Origin: Garcia nutans
Lineage: Eukaryota; Streptophyta; Magnoliopsida; Malpighiales; Euphorbiaceae
Assembly: GCA_947685225.1 (NCBI GenBank)
Contig: CANTUV010000031.1
Coordinates: 66,383,001 to 66,447,000 of the forward strand
Direction: 5' to 3'
Length of the DNA: 64,000 nucleotides
Part shown: positions 1 through 10,817 of the stretch, piece after piece
Position numbering within the stretch: the first letter of the stretch is position 1
Layout of the letters: the number at the start of each line of letters is the position of its first letter
Notes under the pieces: generated by a model
Database searches by the model: none
What the model saw: the letters and a program-made list of their open reading frames with translations, nothing else
Told to the model about the DNA's origin: nothing
Translations under genes and position numbers: made by a program

Positions 1-962
1 CGATCATGAAAGTTGCTGGCGGTGGTACTCTATTAAACCTTGGCAGCGAATTGTCCTTCGTGCTAGGCTCGTTAGGTTCGGGCAACTTCCCACTATCAAT
101 TAAATTCTGGATCTCATGCCTCAACCTCAAACATTTGTCTGTCTCATGCGCTTGCATTTGACGGAACTGACAGAAAGCTTTAGCATCAAAGTTAGGTGGT
201 AGAGGATTTGGCAAAGGGCAAGGAGTCAAAGGTTGTAACAATCCCTTCTTTTGTAGTTTATTGAGAACCCAAGACAATGGCTTTCCTAACTCTGAAAATT
301 GCCTCCTCCCTCCTTGACCAGTTGCATTAAAATCGGCTACCTTTTATGTGCTTTGATTGCCAGACTGATAGTTCCCTTTCTCATTTCTTCTTGTAGAAAA
401 ATGGTTCTTCTCTCTTTGCCATTCTTTTATTTGCAAGACAGCTTAAAGGAGATCCTTAAAATCTCTAATAAGAGTATGGAACATCCTTTCATGAAGATTA
501 GGTAGCACCCCTTTCACAATTATCCTAATCTGATCTAATTCATCGGGCCTTTTCTTGAGCAATGAAGCTTTATTTCTCCACTTTTTCATGTACTCAACAA
601 AGTTCTTATTTTATCTTTGCCTGATTAACTCAACTTCCATCAAAGTAACTTCCAACTCAGCATTATACCTATACTGTGGGATGAAGGTTTTGTATAGTAA
701 ATCTCAGTTCTTTTGAGTACCATCCTCTAAGGTGTTAAACCAATTATGGACAATAGGATCCAGCAAAAGCATGAAGTTCCTTAGAGTTTGAGCCTTAGTA
801 GCTTGGACAGACTATATAGCAGTGATGTATTGCTTCACATGGAGATAAGGATTCCCAATTCCATCAAACTTGGTAAAGGAAGGCATCTTGAATTTGTACA
901 AAACGTCCTCATCTTGTTTAAACAATTTATCCACCTCTGACATCTCTTCAATTTTCAGCTTC
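1..962 (-). pseudogene. Gag fragment of TAT-type element Z, cut by M1's LTR
   Basis: Read on the minus strand, this is the middle of a TAT/Ogre-type Gag, the structural protein that packages element RNA. It begins at 962 with the EEMSEVDKLF stretch and runs through MPSFTKFDG, a capsid-like block (NWFNTL, KKWRNKASLLKKRP) and the knuckle region. It leaves the window before its end. About five in-frame stops are visible (for example in the AI*SVQA and N*DLLYK contexts). The knuckle reads CQFRQMQAHETDKC: the second ligand is Arg where relatives have His. It abuts the exact terminal base of an LTR at 963, so it looks like an insertion target. The rest of Z on the other side of M1 is not present. 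Confidence 0.85.
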
Positions 963-2960
963 TATGAGCGGAAATTTTTGCCCCCACTCCTGGTGGAATG
1001 GTTCTTGCTACTTCGATACTATTAAGCTTGGGGCTTTAGAGAATACGAGCCTAAACCTGGAGAAAATGGAGTCGCCACCCGGATAGGCCTGGAAAAAGAA
1101 AGGGGTGGATGACTCAATTCCTAAGAAATTCCCAACCCCCTAATGGGTTTTAAAAGTTGGGTACGTGTGGGGAAGGTAAGAAATCACCCAACACACCCTC
1201 AATGCCCGGTTCATTAGAATCAGCCTCCTTTTCAGGTCTTAATATTATAGAATTTGTAAATATAATGATATTATCCATACTACATGCAATCATAAGAATA
1301 AACAAATACTTTATTAAAATCACAACAATGTCCAAACAAAATAAACAAATAGGCACCCATCCATGGATGGAAACATGCCTTTATAATTGTCCAATGTCTA
1401 AAGCTAAATAGGACACCCACCAAAAAGGTAGAAACATGTCCTTTACATTAATCCCAAAACTAGAACATAAATTAAATTAAATGTTGCTTAATACATGAGG
1501 TACCCAAAATATGGAAACATACCTCTTAAAATGTTTTGCAACCAAAGCAAATCAATAAAAATAACCAACCATTCATCATAAGTAAATCATCCATCAAGGA
1601 TATGAAACATTAATCAAAATATATAATAAAGATTCATCTAACTTAAATAAACTAGTAAATATATAAATTTAGGGTTTATGCACCAATTAGGATTTCTTGA
1701 ATAAAATTAGGGTTTCATGGGTTTTATGTTTAACAATTAGGGTTTTTTAATTACTGGATTAGTCAATTGAGAAATATTTAATATAAAAGAAATAATATGA
1801 CTGATGGATGTTTGAATTAAAGATTATGATTGAAATAAATTATGGTTTAAATCTAAAGAATGGATGTCTTGGATTTAGGGTTTTGGAAGTTGTATGAAAA
1901 TAGGATTTAAATGTTAAGTATTTGGAAAGAATAGGCTACTGTGATAATTTGGAATAATTATTATCATTATTTAATGAAAGCTTAAGCTACTGTAATAATT
2001 AAATGAAAAAAGAACTAATTAGGGTTTTTTTATTTTAAGGGAATGGAATTTGAGTTTTATTTTAGGAAAGCAAAACTTGAGATTTAGGTTTTAAATTGTG
2101 GTTAGGGTTTGAATTAAATAGATTAAAGCTTTTAAGTTGACTAGTGTGAAAAAAATTTAAAAACTACTATCCAATTACAAGTATCAATTGCTATTGGATG
2201 AGAGTTAATTTTAACAATCAAAATTTAAATACACATACCTGCGTTTGAAGGCTCCACCAAAAATTCTTGGCAAAATTCTTGGCCGAGCTTAACACCAAGG
2301 CAGAAGATTGCTTGCTGCCCTGATCACTTCATATTGCTTTATTGTTGCTTGTTTTCTCTAGTCCTTGAATCAGTTGCTAAAAAGTCCAAATAATTCTTGA
2401 ACCAATCTCTTCTCTGGCCAAAATCCAATCCCCACTCATTCTGTGTCTTTTTTAATGTGGTATTTATAGGCAATTAAAATAAGAAACCTACTATGTTAAG
2501 GAAATAGAAATTGTTTTGGAAATAAAATAAAAAACCAAGTAAAATAAGGTTTTGGCGAAAACTAGCGCTGGGCTCTGCTGCGCGAGGATCGGGTTGGGCA
2601 TGAGAGACTGTGCTAGGAGAGAATTGGCTGCTGGGGTTGTGAGGATTGGGCTAGCACACGTATTTTGCCGTAGGCACTCCTACAGTGAATTGGCCCAAGC
2701 TAATTCGTCGTGCTTGCAGTTTTCATCGCCGATTCTGCCGTCACCAATTTTTTATTTTTTATCTTTTTTTTTATTTTTATTAAAAATAACTATTAAATTT
2801 TATAAAAATAAATAATAGATAAAATAAATATTATAAGTAATAAATATTATTAAAAATAAGTTTTATAAAAATAAATATTAAATATTAAAATATTACAAAA
2901 ATTATTTTGAACTGTTTTAAAATATTTAGACTGGACTCGGTCAAAAATTAAAGGTCTACA
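963..2960 (-). repeat. LTR of element M1 (3' LTR, minus strand)
   Basis: Read on minus, it starts with TGTAGACCTTTAATTTTTGACC at 2960 and ends with the family terminus CTCATA (usually CTCACA) at 963. It is preceded by the polypurine tract, which makes it a 3' LTR. The R/U5 side matches the other TAT LTRs here, including the block around 1000-1250 with the GGGATTCCTTAGGAAT-type sequence. The U3 half (about 2500-2950) is clearly different from the U3 of all other copies in the window, so it is another subfamily. Length is about 2.0 kb, against 2.2-2.3 kb elsewhere. Confidence 0.88.
2461..2468 (-). promoter_or_regulatory. TATA box of the M1 LTR
   Basis: TATAAATA on the minus strand, at the same LTR position as the TATAAATA in the other TAT LTRs, upstream of the expected start of R. 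Confidence 0.6.
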
Positions 2961-2982
2961 GTTTGCCCCCTGCTTGAATGAT
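2961..2982 (-). other. Polypurine tract of M1
   Basis: Minus strand AAGCAGGGGGCAAAC lies directly before the LTR start TGTAGACC. The same sequence, including the ATCATTC just upstream, precedes B's 3' LTR at 27639-27659. It is the expected plus-strand DNA primer site for reverse transcription. Confidence 0.85.
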
Positions 2983-3061
2983 CTGAGATTTTCAGTAGAA
3001 AAGAGTGAAAATCAATATGATTAGGATGGGTTCTTGACCCTAAAAGAGTTCTGGATTCAAG

Positions 3062-3560
3062 ACTGGGTACTAGATTCAAAAATGATTTAGGTACTTAGAC
3101 CCGAGATTGGGTAATTGGACATGAGAATGAGTACTTGGACCCGAGTTTGAATTTGATTTGGGTACTTGGACTCGAGACTAAATTGGATTTGGGTACTGAG
3201 ACTCGAGACTGAATTGGGTACTTAGACCCGAGATTAAATTGAATTTGGGTACTTGGACTCGAGAATGGGTACTTGGACCCAAGACTGAGTACTTGGACCT
3301 GAGATTGGGTACTTAGACCCAAGACTAAATTTGATTTGGGTCTTGAACCCGAGATTGGGTACTTGGACCCGAGACTAAATTGGGTTTGGATACTTGGACC
3401 TGAGACTGGGCACTTGGACCTGAGATTGAATTGGATACTTAGACCCAAGACTAGATACTTGGACCTGAGATTGGGTACTTGAACCCGAGACTAAATTTGA
3501 TTTAGTTACTTGGAATCGAGACTGAATTGGATTTGGGTACTTGGACGCGAGATTGAATTT
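3062..3560 (-). repeat. 3'UTR tandem repeat, block 1 of M1
   Basis: Short degenerate tandem units of roughly 20-25 nt with the core GGGTACTTGGACCCGAGA (plus strand), in higher-order units with GAATTGGATTT spacers. The array sits just upstream of the PPT. B has an array with a related core (GGGTCCAGAACCCAAAT) at the same place. Apparent open frames across it are repeat artefacts. Confidence 0.8.
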
Positions 3561-3609
3561 GATTTACCTTTTATCAGTTGAGAATTCTGGCTGCTCCTGT
3601 TATTCCATT

Positions 3610-3865
3610 CTTTAATGGATTGTGGGTCTTCACCCTCAAAATGGATCTTCATCCTTGGACCTTGGATCTTCATCCTTGGCATCGGGTCTTCTCTCTTGAA
3701 ATGGATCTTCATCCTTTAGACTTCGGGTCTTCACCCTTCAAAGTGAATCTCCATCCTTTAAGCTGGATCTTCATCCTTGGAATCGGGTCTTCACCTTTAA
3801 ACTGGATCTTCATCCTTTGGACGTCGGGTCTTCACCCTTCAAAGTGGATCTTCATCCTTTTGACT
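3610..3865 (-). repeat. 3'UTR tandem repeat, block 2 of M1
   Basis: Second tandem array with a different unit, about 35-40 nt, built from ATCTTCATCCTTTGGAC and GGTCTTCACCCTTCAAAG on the plus strand, around six imperfect copies. It follows block 1 with a short spacer. Unit lengths are near-multiples of three in places, which creates long spurious open frames on both strands. Confidence 0.78.
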
Positions 3866-4024
3866 TTTTTCCTATATTAGCTTTAGTTCTTCTAACTGGA
3901 CTGATCTTGTTTTTTTGCATCTTCATTCTTTTGAGAGTTCTAATTTTCTTCTTTTTCCATTCTCTTTGTTCTTCCTTTGCACTCTTGCAAAAAAATTCAG
4001 CCATTTTTTAGCTGACCTCTTATA

Positions 4025-4041
4025 TCTTCTCCTTGCCCCCT
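4025..4041 (-). other. Internal purine tract, PPT-like, in M1
   Basis: Minus strand AGGGGGCAAGGAGAAGA. The core GGGGGCAAGGAGAAGA is identical to B's 26635-26650. In both elements it lies about 1 kb before the true PPT, on the far side of the tandem repeats, preceded by an AATATTTTT-type stretch. Confidence 0.6.
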
Positions 4042-6316
4042 ATGTGGAAAAATATTTGAATGTGAGTTTGAAAATATTTGTATATGCATAAACTAAAAAA
4101 TTGAAAAGGAAAAATTTTGCCCCTTGTGTAGGCTCAAACCAATGATTTTTTCGGGTAGGCTCTGATTGATGTTTGTATTTTGTCTGGTTCCTTGCATAAG
4201 CATGCATTTCTTCTTTTGTAAAATGACTTAGAGCTTCCTCAAGCAATGGGCTTTCCATGCCCCCTGATTCCATTACCGCTTCATGTGTTGCTTCATGGAG
4301 TATTGCTATTTATGTTTGGCAAAGAAAAATGCAGTGTGATATACTCATATATGCATGATATGCATGAGTTATACTTACAGTGGTTCCATCAACTCACAGA
4401 CTGAGGTGATCAGTTGAAGTGTTCTTATTGACTCCTTCCAGATGCTCGCTTAGGTCTTGCATTGGAATGACAGAAGGCTTCACATTTGTGGCTTTTATCT
4501 TCGAGATATCGAAAGCATGAATGGTGAGGACCAAACAACATAGTCAGGGATACATCCATTTCAAACTATGAATCAGCATGTCAATTGGTAGCTTCTTCAC
4601 AACCTTGCAAATAATTCTTTACTTTGCCCAATGTGTCCTTCGAGGTTCAACTGTGCAACATATTTCCCTTAACTTAAAGGTTTTTATAATAAGAAAATAG
4701 TTTTTTTGTTTTTTTTTGTTTAAAAAAATCAAATGTTGACTTTGTCAAATCAATGTCATTATACCTCAGGACTCAATTTTTAAAATTAACATATCTATAA
4801 AATGACAACCCTAGCTACCGTACTAAACTTAGGAATCATTTCTTTTTAAGCAAGAACTGTTGTACTTTAGATAGGCACAAACACATTACTTAACCAAAGG
4901 TCTCATTGATTTCGAATATTGCCTATCTCATATGCATGCTTATTCATACTATCTCCACTAATAGACTCTACCTACCAAGAGAGATCAACATGACTTTGAT
5001 AGGCTTGAAATGGGGTCTATAAGGGACATGGGTTAAATGAAACCCATTTTGAGATTGGAGCTTATGTGACACAATGGACAAACCTTCACACTACAAACTG
5101 CTTGTTGGAACTTTAGACAATTGGGAGCAATCTTGCTAGACTCCAAATTCCTTATATCTTCTTGGCATTAATCTGGATCTTGATTGGGACAATCTTTGCA
5201 ATTGCAAAAAGTTTGGTACCTATATTCCTTTTTTTTATATCATTTTTATCCTTCTTCCTTGTAGGATTGTTAAGTATAGGACTTTCAAAAACTAGATAGT
5301 CTTTTCTCCTTTTTCTTGGATTTTGATTGAATCTTTGGTTGGGTTGGACCAATTCAAGTCAAACTGCCCTTATAAACCAAATGGAAGCCATTTGCTGCTT
5401 TAGGTAAAAGAGAACTTGGTTGGCTTTCTGAACCATTTTGGGTTTTATTTTATTTTCTTTTTCTTCTTTTTTTTTCTTTTTTTTTTCTTTTCTTTCTTTT
5501 TTTTTTTGTTCTAGCGCTAAAAGAGTTGTCTTATTTGTACCAACTTTTGTTTCTGATAATGCATGAGAGGAGTGGCATAAATCTTCTTTAACAGAGATAA
5601 ATCATTTGTTACTCTGATGTTATCTTGATAGATTGGAGATATTAGGTGAACTTCAACTATCCTTATGGTCTTGAGAACATCAACTATCCTTATGATTTTG
5701 GCTATGCATTCCATTCTTTGATCTTCTTGCCTCTTCACTTTAGTGATCATAAGACTTGTCAAAAGTATCACAACTGCTCAGGGTAGGTTATTGGGCTTAT
5801 AAGTCAATAAAGAGAAAGTTGAAATCTTATGAAGACTCAAAGGGACAACTAGGGATTAATATTTAATTTGGTGGATACTATTTGTTGGCTCGTCAAACAA
5901 TGCCTAGATCATTTCTCCCTTAAATAAGTAGAGTTCAATTTTGCCTCTAAAGTTTGTCAAAGCATGTTCTAAGACTGACTAGGAATTAGACAAAGGTAAT
6001 TATGTAGGAGCCCTATCTAAGTAAGCATGCACAACTCAATGCTATAGAACAATTCCCTCATCTAGTAAAGTCATTCAAATCATGATGCCTAGATACATTA
6101 ATTTATGAACATCAAGCTAGATTCCTTGTTGGTTGAGCACCATAATGAATAAAGACCATGAAAAATTTGATGAAAATAATTTATTCAAACAAACATAATT
6201 TGAAAAACATAATTGTTCCGATTAAATATTAAAGAAAGCAAAATAAATAGAGCAACACTCCAATCTAAGGGAAGTTTGTTGAATAAAATTTCTCCTCATT
6301 TTGCATCTTTGACATT
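4042..6316 (-). other. Non-coding 3' half of M1
   Basis: Between gag and the internal purine tract. The part from 6316 to about 5460 is shared with A (41281-42230), including a 27-nt repeat (two copies near 5640-5720, expanded in A). A pyrimidine-rich tract occupies 5455-5512 on plus. From 5450 to 4042 I recognise nothing; short open frames on either strand have no family signature. Confidence 0.6.
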
Positions 6317-7663
6317 CTAGTCTTGAAAGATAGAATCTTCCTCCACTCCTCCTCCTACCTTGAAGGTTGCTGGCAGAGGTACTCTTCCAAATTTAGGTAA
6401 AGGATTGCTCTTGGTATTGGGCTTATCAGGCTCAGGCAACTTTCCACTATCAATTAAATTCTGGATCTCATGCCTCAACTTCATACAGTTGTCCATTTTG
6501 TGTCCAGGCCTTTGATGGAATTGGCAAAATGCCTTGGTATCAAAGTTAGGTGGAAGAGGATTAGGCAGAGGATGAGGAGTCAAGTGTTGTAACAATCCCT
6601 TCTTTTATAGTTTATTGAGAACCCAAGTCAACGGCTTCTCTAGCTCTAAAAAATATTTTCTTTTTGCTTGACCAATCGCATTAACATCAACTTCCTTTAG
6701 CGTACTTTGATTACCCGACTGGTAGTTCCCTTTCTCATTCTTTCTTACTAAAAAGTGGTTCTTCTCCCTTTCCCATTCTTCAATTTGCAGGCTAGCTTGG
6801 AGGAGATCTTTGAAATCCTTTATGAGGGTGTGAGATAGCCTCTTACGGAGATTAGGCAGGATGCCTCTGACTAGCATTTTTATCTGATCCAACTCATCAG
6901 GCCTCTTCCTTAGTAATGCAGCCTTATTCCTCCACCTTTTCACATAGTCCACAAAATTTTCATTTGGCCTTTGTCTAATAGATTCAACTTCCATTAAGGT
7001 AACTTTCAGCTCGACATTGTACCCATACTAATGAATGAAGGCCTTGTATAATGAATCCCAGTTCTTTTGAGTACTTTCTTCCAAGGTATTGAACCAATTT
7101 TACATAATAGGATCTAATGAGAGCATGAAATACCTGACCCTTAATAGCTTTAGCAGACTGCATGACAGTGATGTACTACTTAACATACAAGTGAGGATTT
7201 TCTATACCATTGTATCTAACAAAGGAAGGCATTTTAAGCTTATAAGAGACCTCCTCATCTACTCAAACAATTTGTCGACCTTAGATATTTCTTCGATTTC
7301 CAGCTCTTTTCAAACTTCTTTTCCAAATTGGCAATTAGCTTCTCAACATTTGAAGTTTCGGTCTTTTCAAAAGTTATCTTCTCAACAACCTTTGGCTCCT
7401 TCTTTTTATCTTGAAGATCTTGGAAGTATTGAGCCCAGTCACCATCATCATCGATGACTACCTTGTCACCACCAAAAGCCACTTCACCAACCTTAGCCTT
7501 CCCTTTGTCCTTTGGCTTTCTTGGTGCTAGCAGATACTTCGGCATTGCTCCCTAAAATCGCAGTCAATTGGTTCTTCATGGTCTCAGCCAGGGCCTCCTT
7601 TAGTTCTTCCATTTTAGCATTAAGGGCATCATCCACCATTCTTTGAATTTGTTCGAGCTCCAT
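6317..7663 (-). pseudogene. gag: gag of M1 (short, gag-only form)
   Basis: TAT/Ogre-type Gag. The start is set at the ATG (7663) before ELEQIQRMVDDALNAKMEE, the first ATG shared by all five gag copies. In order: an acidic, coiled-coil-like N part; a frameshift near 7525, where one extra A lies in the AAGAAAGCC context; a Lys/Glu-rich segment; the capsid-like block with NENFVDYVKRWRNKAALL; and an intact CHHC knuckle CQFHQRPGHKMDNC. The frame ends in GGGVEEDSIFQD and a stop at 6317. Autonomous relatives continue past this point into an acidic linker and protease. Further breaks lie near 7020-7255. The knuckle and capsid parts are well preserved for a dead copy. Confidence 0.8.
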
Positions 7664-8454
7664 TGCTTTTGGTGAAAAATGATTAAGTTGCTGCTAGATT
7701 CTTCTTCACCGGTGTAAGTGGGGTTGTCGTAAGCTTTTGAACTGTTGTAATCCAGGGCTGTCAGCCAGAAATGATTAATGATATGTGATGCAAATGTATG
7801 TATGCATGGATGCATGAACAACAAACAAACAAAGATAGGTAGAACGTCCCTTCCAACCTTATAACTTCTACACACGGATGGCGAGTCTCTTTTCCTAGGT
7901 ATATGGTTAACAAAACACCAACAAGGGGTATCTTATTTTTGAATAATTTCCTCAAATGTTTCAACTAATAATTATATTTTAAAAATGGAAATCAGTTTAT
8001 GATAATTTCCATTAATTAGGTTTTAATCTTTTGAATCTTAACTAAAATAACTTTTATGCTATATTGGATTAAAACTAAATTAAGAGGTTTATCGTAAATA
8101 GATTTCTCTATTTGAAAAAGTAACTAGTTGATTCATGCCAAAAACAAGCCCATGATTAACAATTCTTGATATAAACTAGGCTCACAATTGATTTTTGGCA
8201 TTTCATAATTGACCTAAATATTTGTAAGCTCTTTTTTAAAAAAAAGGTTGTTTTTTTGGATGAAGTGAAAGATAATTATGTTTTTGGACCATAAGGTGTA
8301 AAAAGATTTTTGACCCATTTTAAAATATTTTCATGTCCAAAGACCTTCTTAAAAATTTTGAAAATAGTTTTGGTCTTTTGGATCAGAAAAAAAAAGAATT
8401 ATTTGAGCTCACAATGTAATTAGGTCATATAAGAAAAAGAACAAACAAAATAAG
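7664..8454 (-). other. Leader remnant of M1
   Basis: Minus-strand equivalent of B's leader: TGGGCTTGTTTTTGGCATGAA and the CATTCGTGTG-type block are recognisable. A candidate splice acceptor (GGCTGACAG, AG at 7758-7759) precedes the conserved pre-ATG gag sequence. It stops abruptly at 8454, where A's LTR begins. Confidence 0.65.
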
Positions 8455-10607
8455 TGTAGACCCTTAATTTTTGACCCAGTCCAGTCCAATATATTTTAAT
8501 TAGTTCAAAATAATTTTTGTGTTGTCCAATATTTTTTAATTAGTCCAAAATAATTTTTGTTATCTTAATTAAATAATATTTGCTTTAGTATTTAATTTTT
8601 ATTAATAAAAAAATAAATAAAAATAATAATAAACAAATAAATAAATAAAAATAAAAATCGGCGATAGAAAATCAGCGACGAAAAATTTCATCGCCGAAGA
8701 GGGAGGCGGCGAAATGGTCCACAGGCAATTTCGCCCGCCGCAGCCCGCTACCCCTGCGGCAGTTTTTTCGCCAGCATAATTTTTCCGCAGCAGTTTTTTT
8801 TCGCCAAAAAAATTTTTTCGACGCAAATTTTTTCAAAACCAAATTCATTTCGGTTTCTGTTTCGGTTTCCTTTTCCTAATTAATATTAGATTTCGTGAAC
8901 AAGTGAAATTAATCATCAAAATATTCTATAAATAAGCACTAAAAAACAACACAAAGGGGGATCGAAATTTAGGAAGAAGGAAAATTTGAGGGGGAAAACT
9001 TTGAAAGGAAATTGAATTTTAAAAAAGTCCTTCGGGTAGTGAAATTGATCGGACTTTTGAGAGAGCAAACAAGCAATTCAATCCATCAAAGGCAGCAAAG
9101 CTTGTCTTTGTTCTTGTTCATCCAAGAAGTAATTTTCGGTGGAACCAACAAACTAAGGTATGAATGTTTAATTTCTTCACAGTAGCTTGAATCATCCAAT
9201 TGTCTCTTTTGATTCAAAAAACCCTAGAACCTTAATTTACCTTTTCTAAAGCTTAAAACCTTAATTCATTTCTTTGTTTTCCAAAAATCTTAAAATTGTT
9301 GTTTCTGTTTCTTCAAAATCTTAAAACCATAATCTGCTTTCCAATTTTCCAAAACTCTAAATTAAATCCGTTTCTTTCCAAAAACCCTAAAAAATATATT
9401 TTCTGTTTCTATAAACCTTAAATCATTTTTCTTATTTCCAAAAGCTTTTAAAAACCCTAAACTAATTTCTTCAACTTCAAAACCAAAATAGTAAACACTA
9501 AACTACCTAACATTAAACCCTAGTTTTCTTAAACCCTAATTCCCTTAAAACCTTAAACCCTAATTTTTCTAAACCCTAATCCTTTGAACTCTAAAACCTT
9601 ATAAACCTAAATGTTAAAATTCGAACACACTAAGCCTAAAATTCAACACAGTCAACAACTAATAATCATATAATCTAATGTTTTAAAGTATTCAAACACT
9701 ACTTTTATGATTTCACTTCTCAAACACTAATTTGGTTAATCAAAGAATTTTATCAACCTTTTAAATTATAAAACTTTAATCCATTTCAATTCCTTTAAAA
9801 CTCATAGTAACTTAAACCCATAAATTCCAAAACCCTAAACACATTAAATAAAGAATCTTAAATAGAAACAGTAGCCTTAATTTGAATCTTTATTTGCTTT
9901 ATTCAATTTTATATTTGATTATGCTTTGATTTATTTTATATGCTTTAATTTATTTAAGTTCAATGCTTGGTTTATTTAGTTTATCATGGATGGATGTTTA
10001 CATTCTATTGATGTTTAATATCTTTGATGAATGATTTATTTATGATGAATGGTTATTTACTTTTATCGTTTTATTTAGATTTCCAAATGTTGTAAGAGGT
10101 ATGTTTCCACTTGGTGGGTACCTCATTAGTTAAATATCATGTAATTTAAATTGCTTTTCTATTTTAGAACCAATATAAAGGACATGTTTCTACCTTTTGG
10201 TGGGTGTCCTATTTAGGCATGGATTATGTAAGGGCATGTTTTCATCTTCGGATGGGTGTCCATTTATTTGTTTTGCTTGGACATTATTTTGATTTTCAAT
10301 ATATCGATGCTTTATTTTAATTATTGTGTGTAATATGGATAATACTGTTATACTTAAGAATTTTATAATATTAAGACCTATAAAGGAGGCCGGTTCCAAT
10401 GAACCGGGCATTGTGGGGGTGCTGGGCCATTTCTTACCTTCCCCACACGTACCCAACTTTCTGAATCTATTAGGGGATTGGGGATTCCTTAGGAATCGAG
10501 TCATCCACGCCTTTCTTTTTCCTGGCCCGACCGGGTGGTGACTCCATTTTCTCTGGACTTAGGTCCATGTTCTCTAAGGCCCCGAGCCTAAACAGTGCCA
10601 AAGTCGC
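8455..10607 (+). repeat. 5' LTR of element A, 3' end deleted
   Basis: Starts TGTAGACCCTTAATTTTTGACC at 8455 and follows the family sequence through the GTCGC before the LTR's last 50 bases. It then jumps to the gag-proximal leader (CCATTCGTGTGTGGATG). The shared TCGC at 10604-10607 marks a deletion of about 1 kb that took the LTR end, the PBS and most of the leader. It contains the TATA box, a U3 GC-rich palindromic block (8660-8820) and a run of AAACCCTAA motifs (9230-9850). Confidence 0.88.
8927..8934 (+). promoter_or_regulatory. TATA box of A's LTR
   Basis: TATAAATA followed by AGCACTAAAA; conserved in position and sequence in B, X and F. Confidence 0.6.
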
Positions 10608-10817
10608 CATTCGTGTGTGGATGTTATAAGGTTGGTAAGAACGTCCTATTTGTCCTTGTTTGTTAATGGTTTGTGCATACATGTATTTGCATCTCATATC
10701 ATTAATCCTTTCTGGCTCACAGCCCTAGATTACGACAGTTCAAAAGCTTACGACAATCCAACTTATGCCAGAGACGAAGAATCTAGTAACGACTCAATCA
10801 CTTGCTCACCAAAAACA

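Larger units (their letters stand above)
963..8454 (-). mobile_element. M1: gag-only, non-autonomous TAT-type retrotransposon, 5' end lost
   Basis: On the minus strand the order is: leader (8454 to 7664), gag (7663 to 6317), a non-coding 3' half with two tandem-repeat blocks, PPT (2980-2961) and 3' LTR (2960-963). No protease, RT, RNase H or integrase similarity is visible anywhere in the 3.3 kb between gag and the LTR. The same post-gag sequence follows gag in element A, so absence of pol is a family trait rather than a private deletion. The leader is interrupted at 8454 by the LTR of A. The minus LTR at 42341-46729 is not its partner: the U3 regions do not match. Confidence 0.75.

Noticed and set aside
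3095..3880. Repetitive open frames on both strands
   Set aside because: Produced by tandem units with near-multiple-of-three lengths; both strands open, no start or domain evidence.
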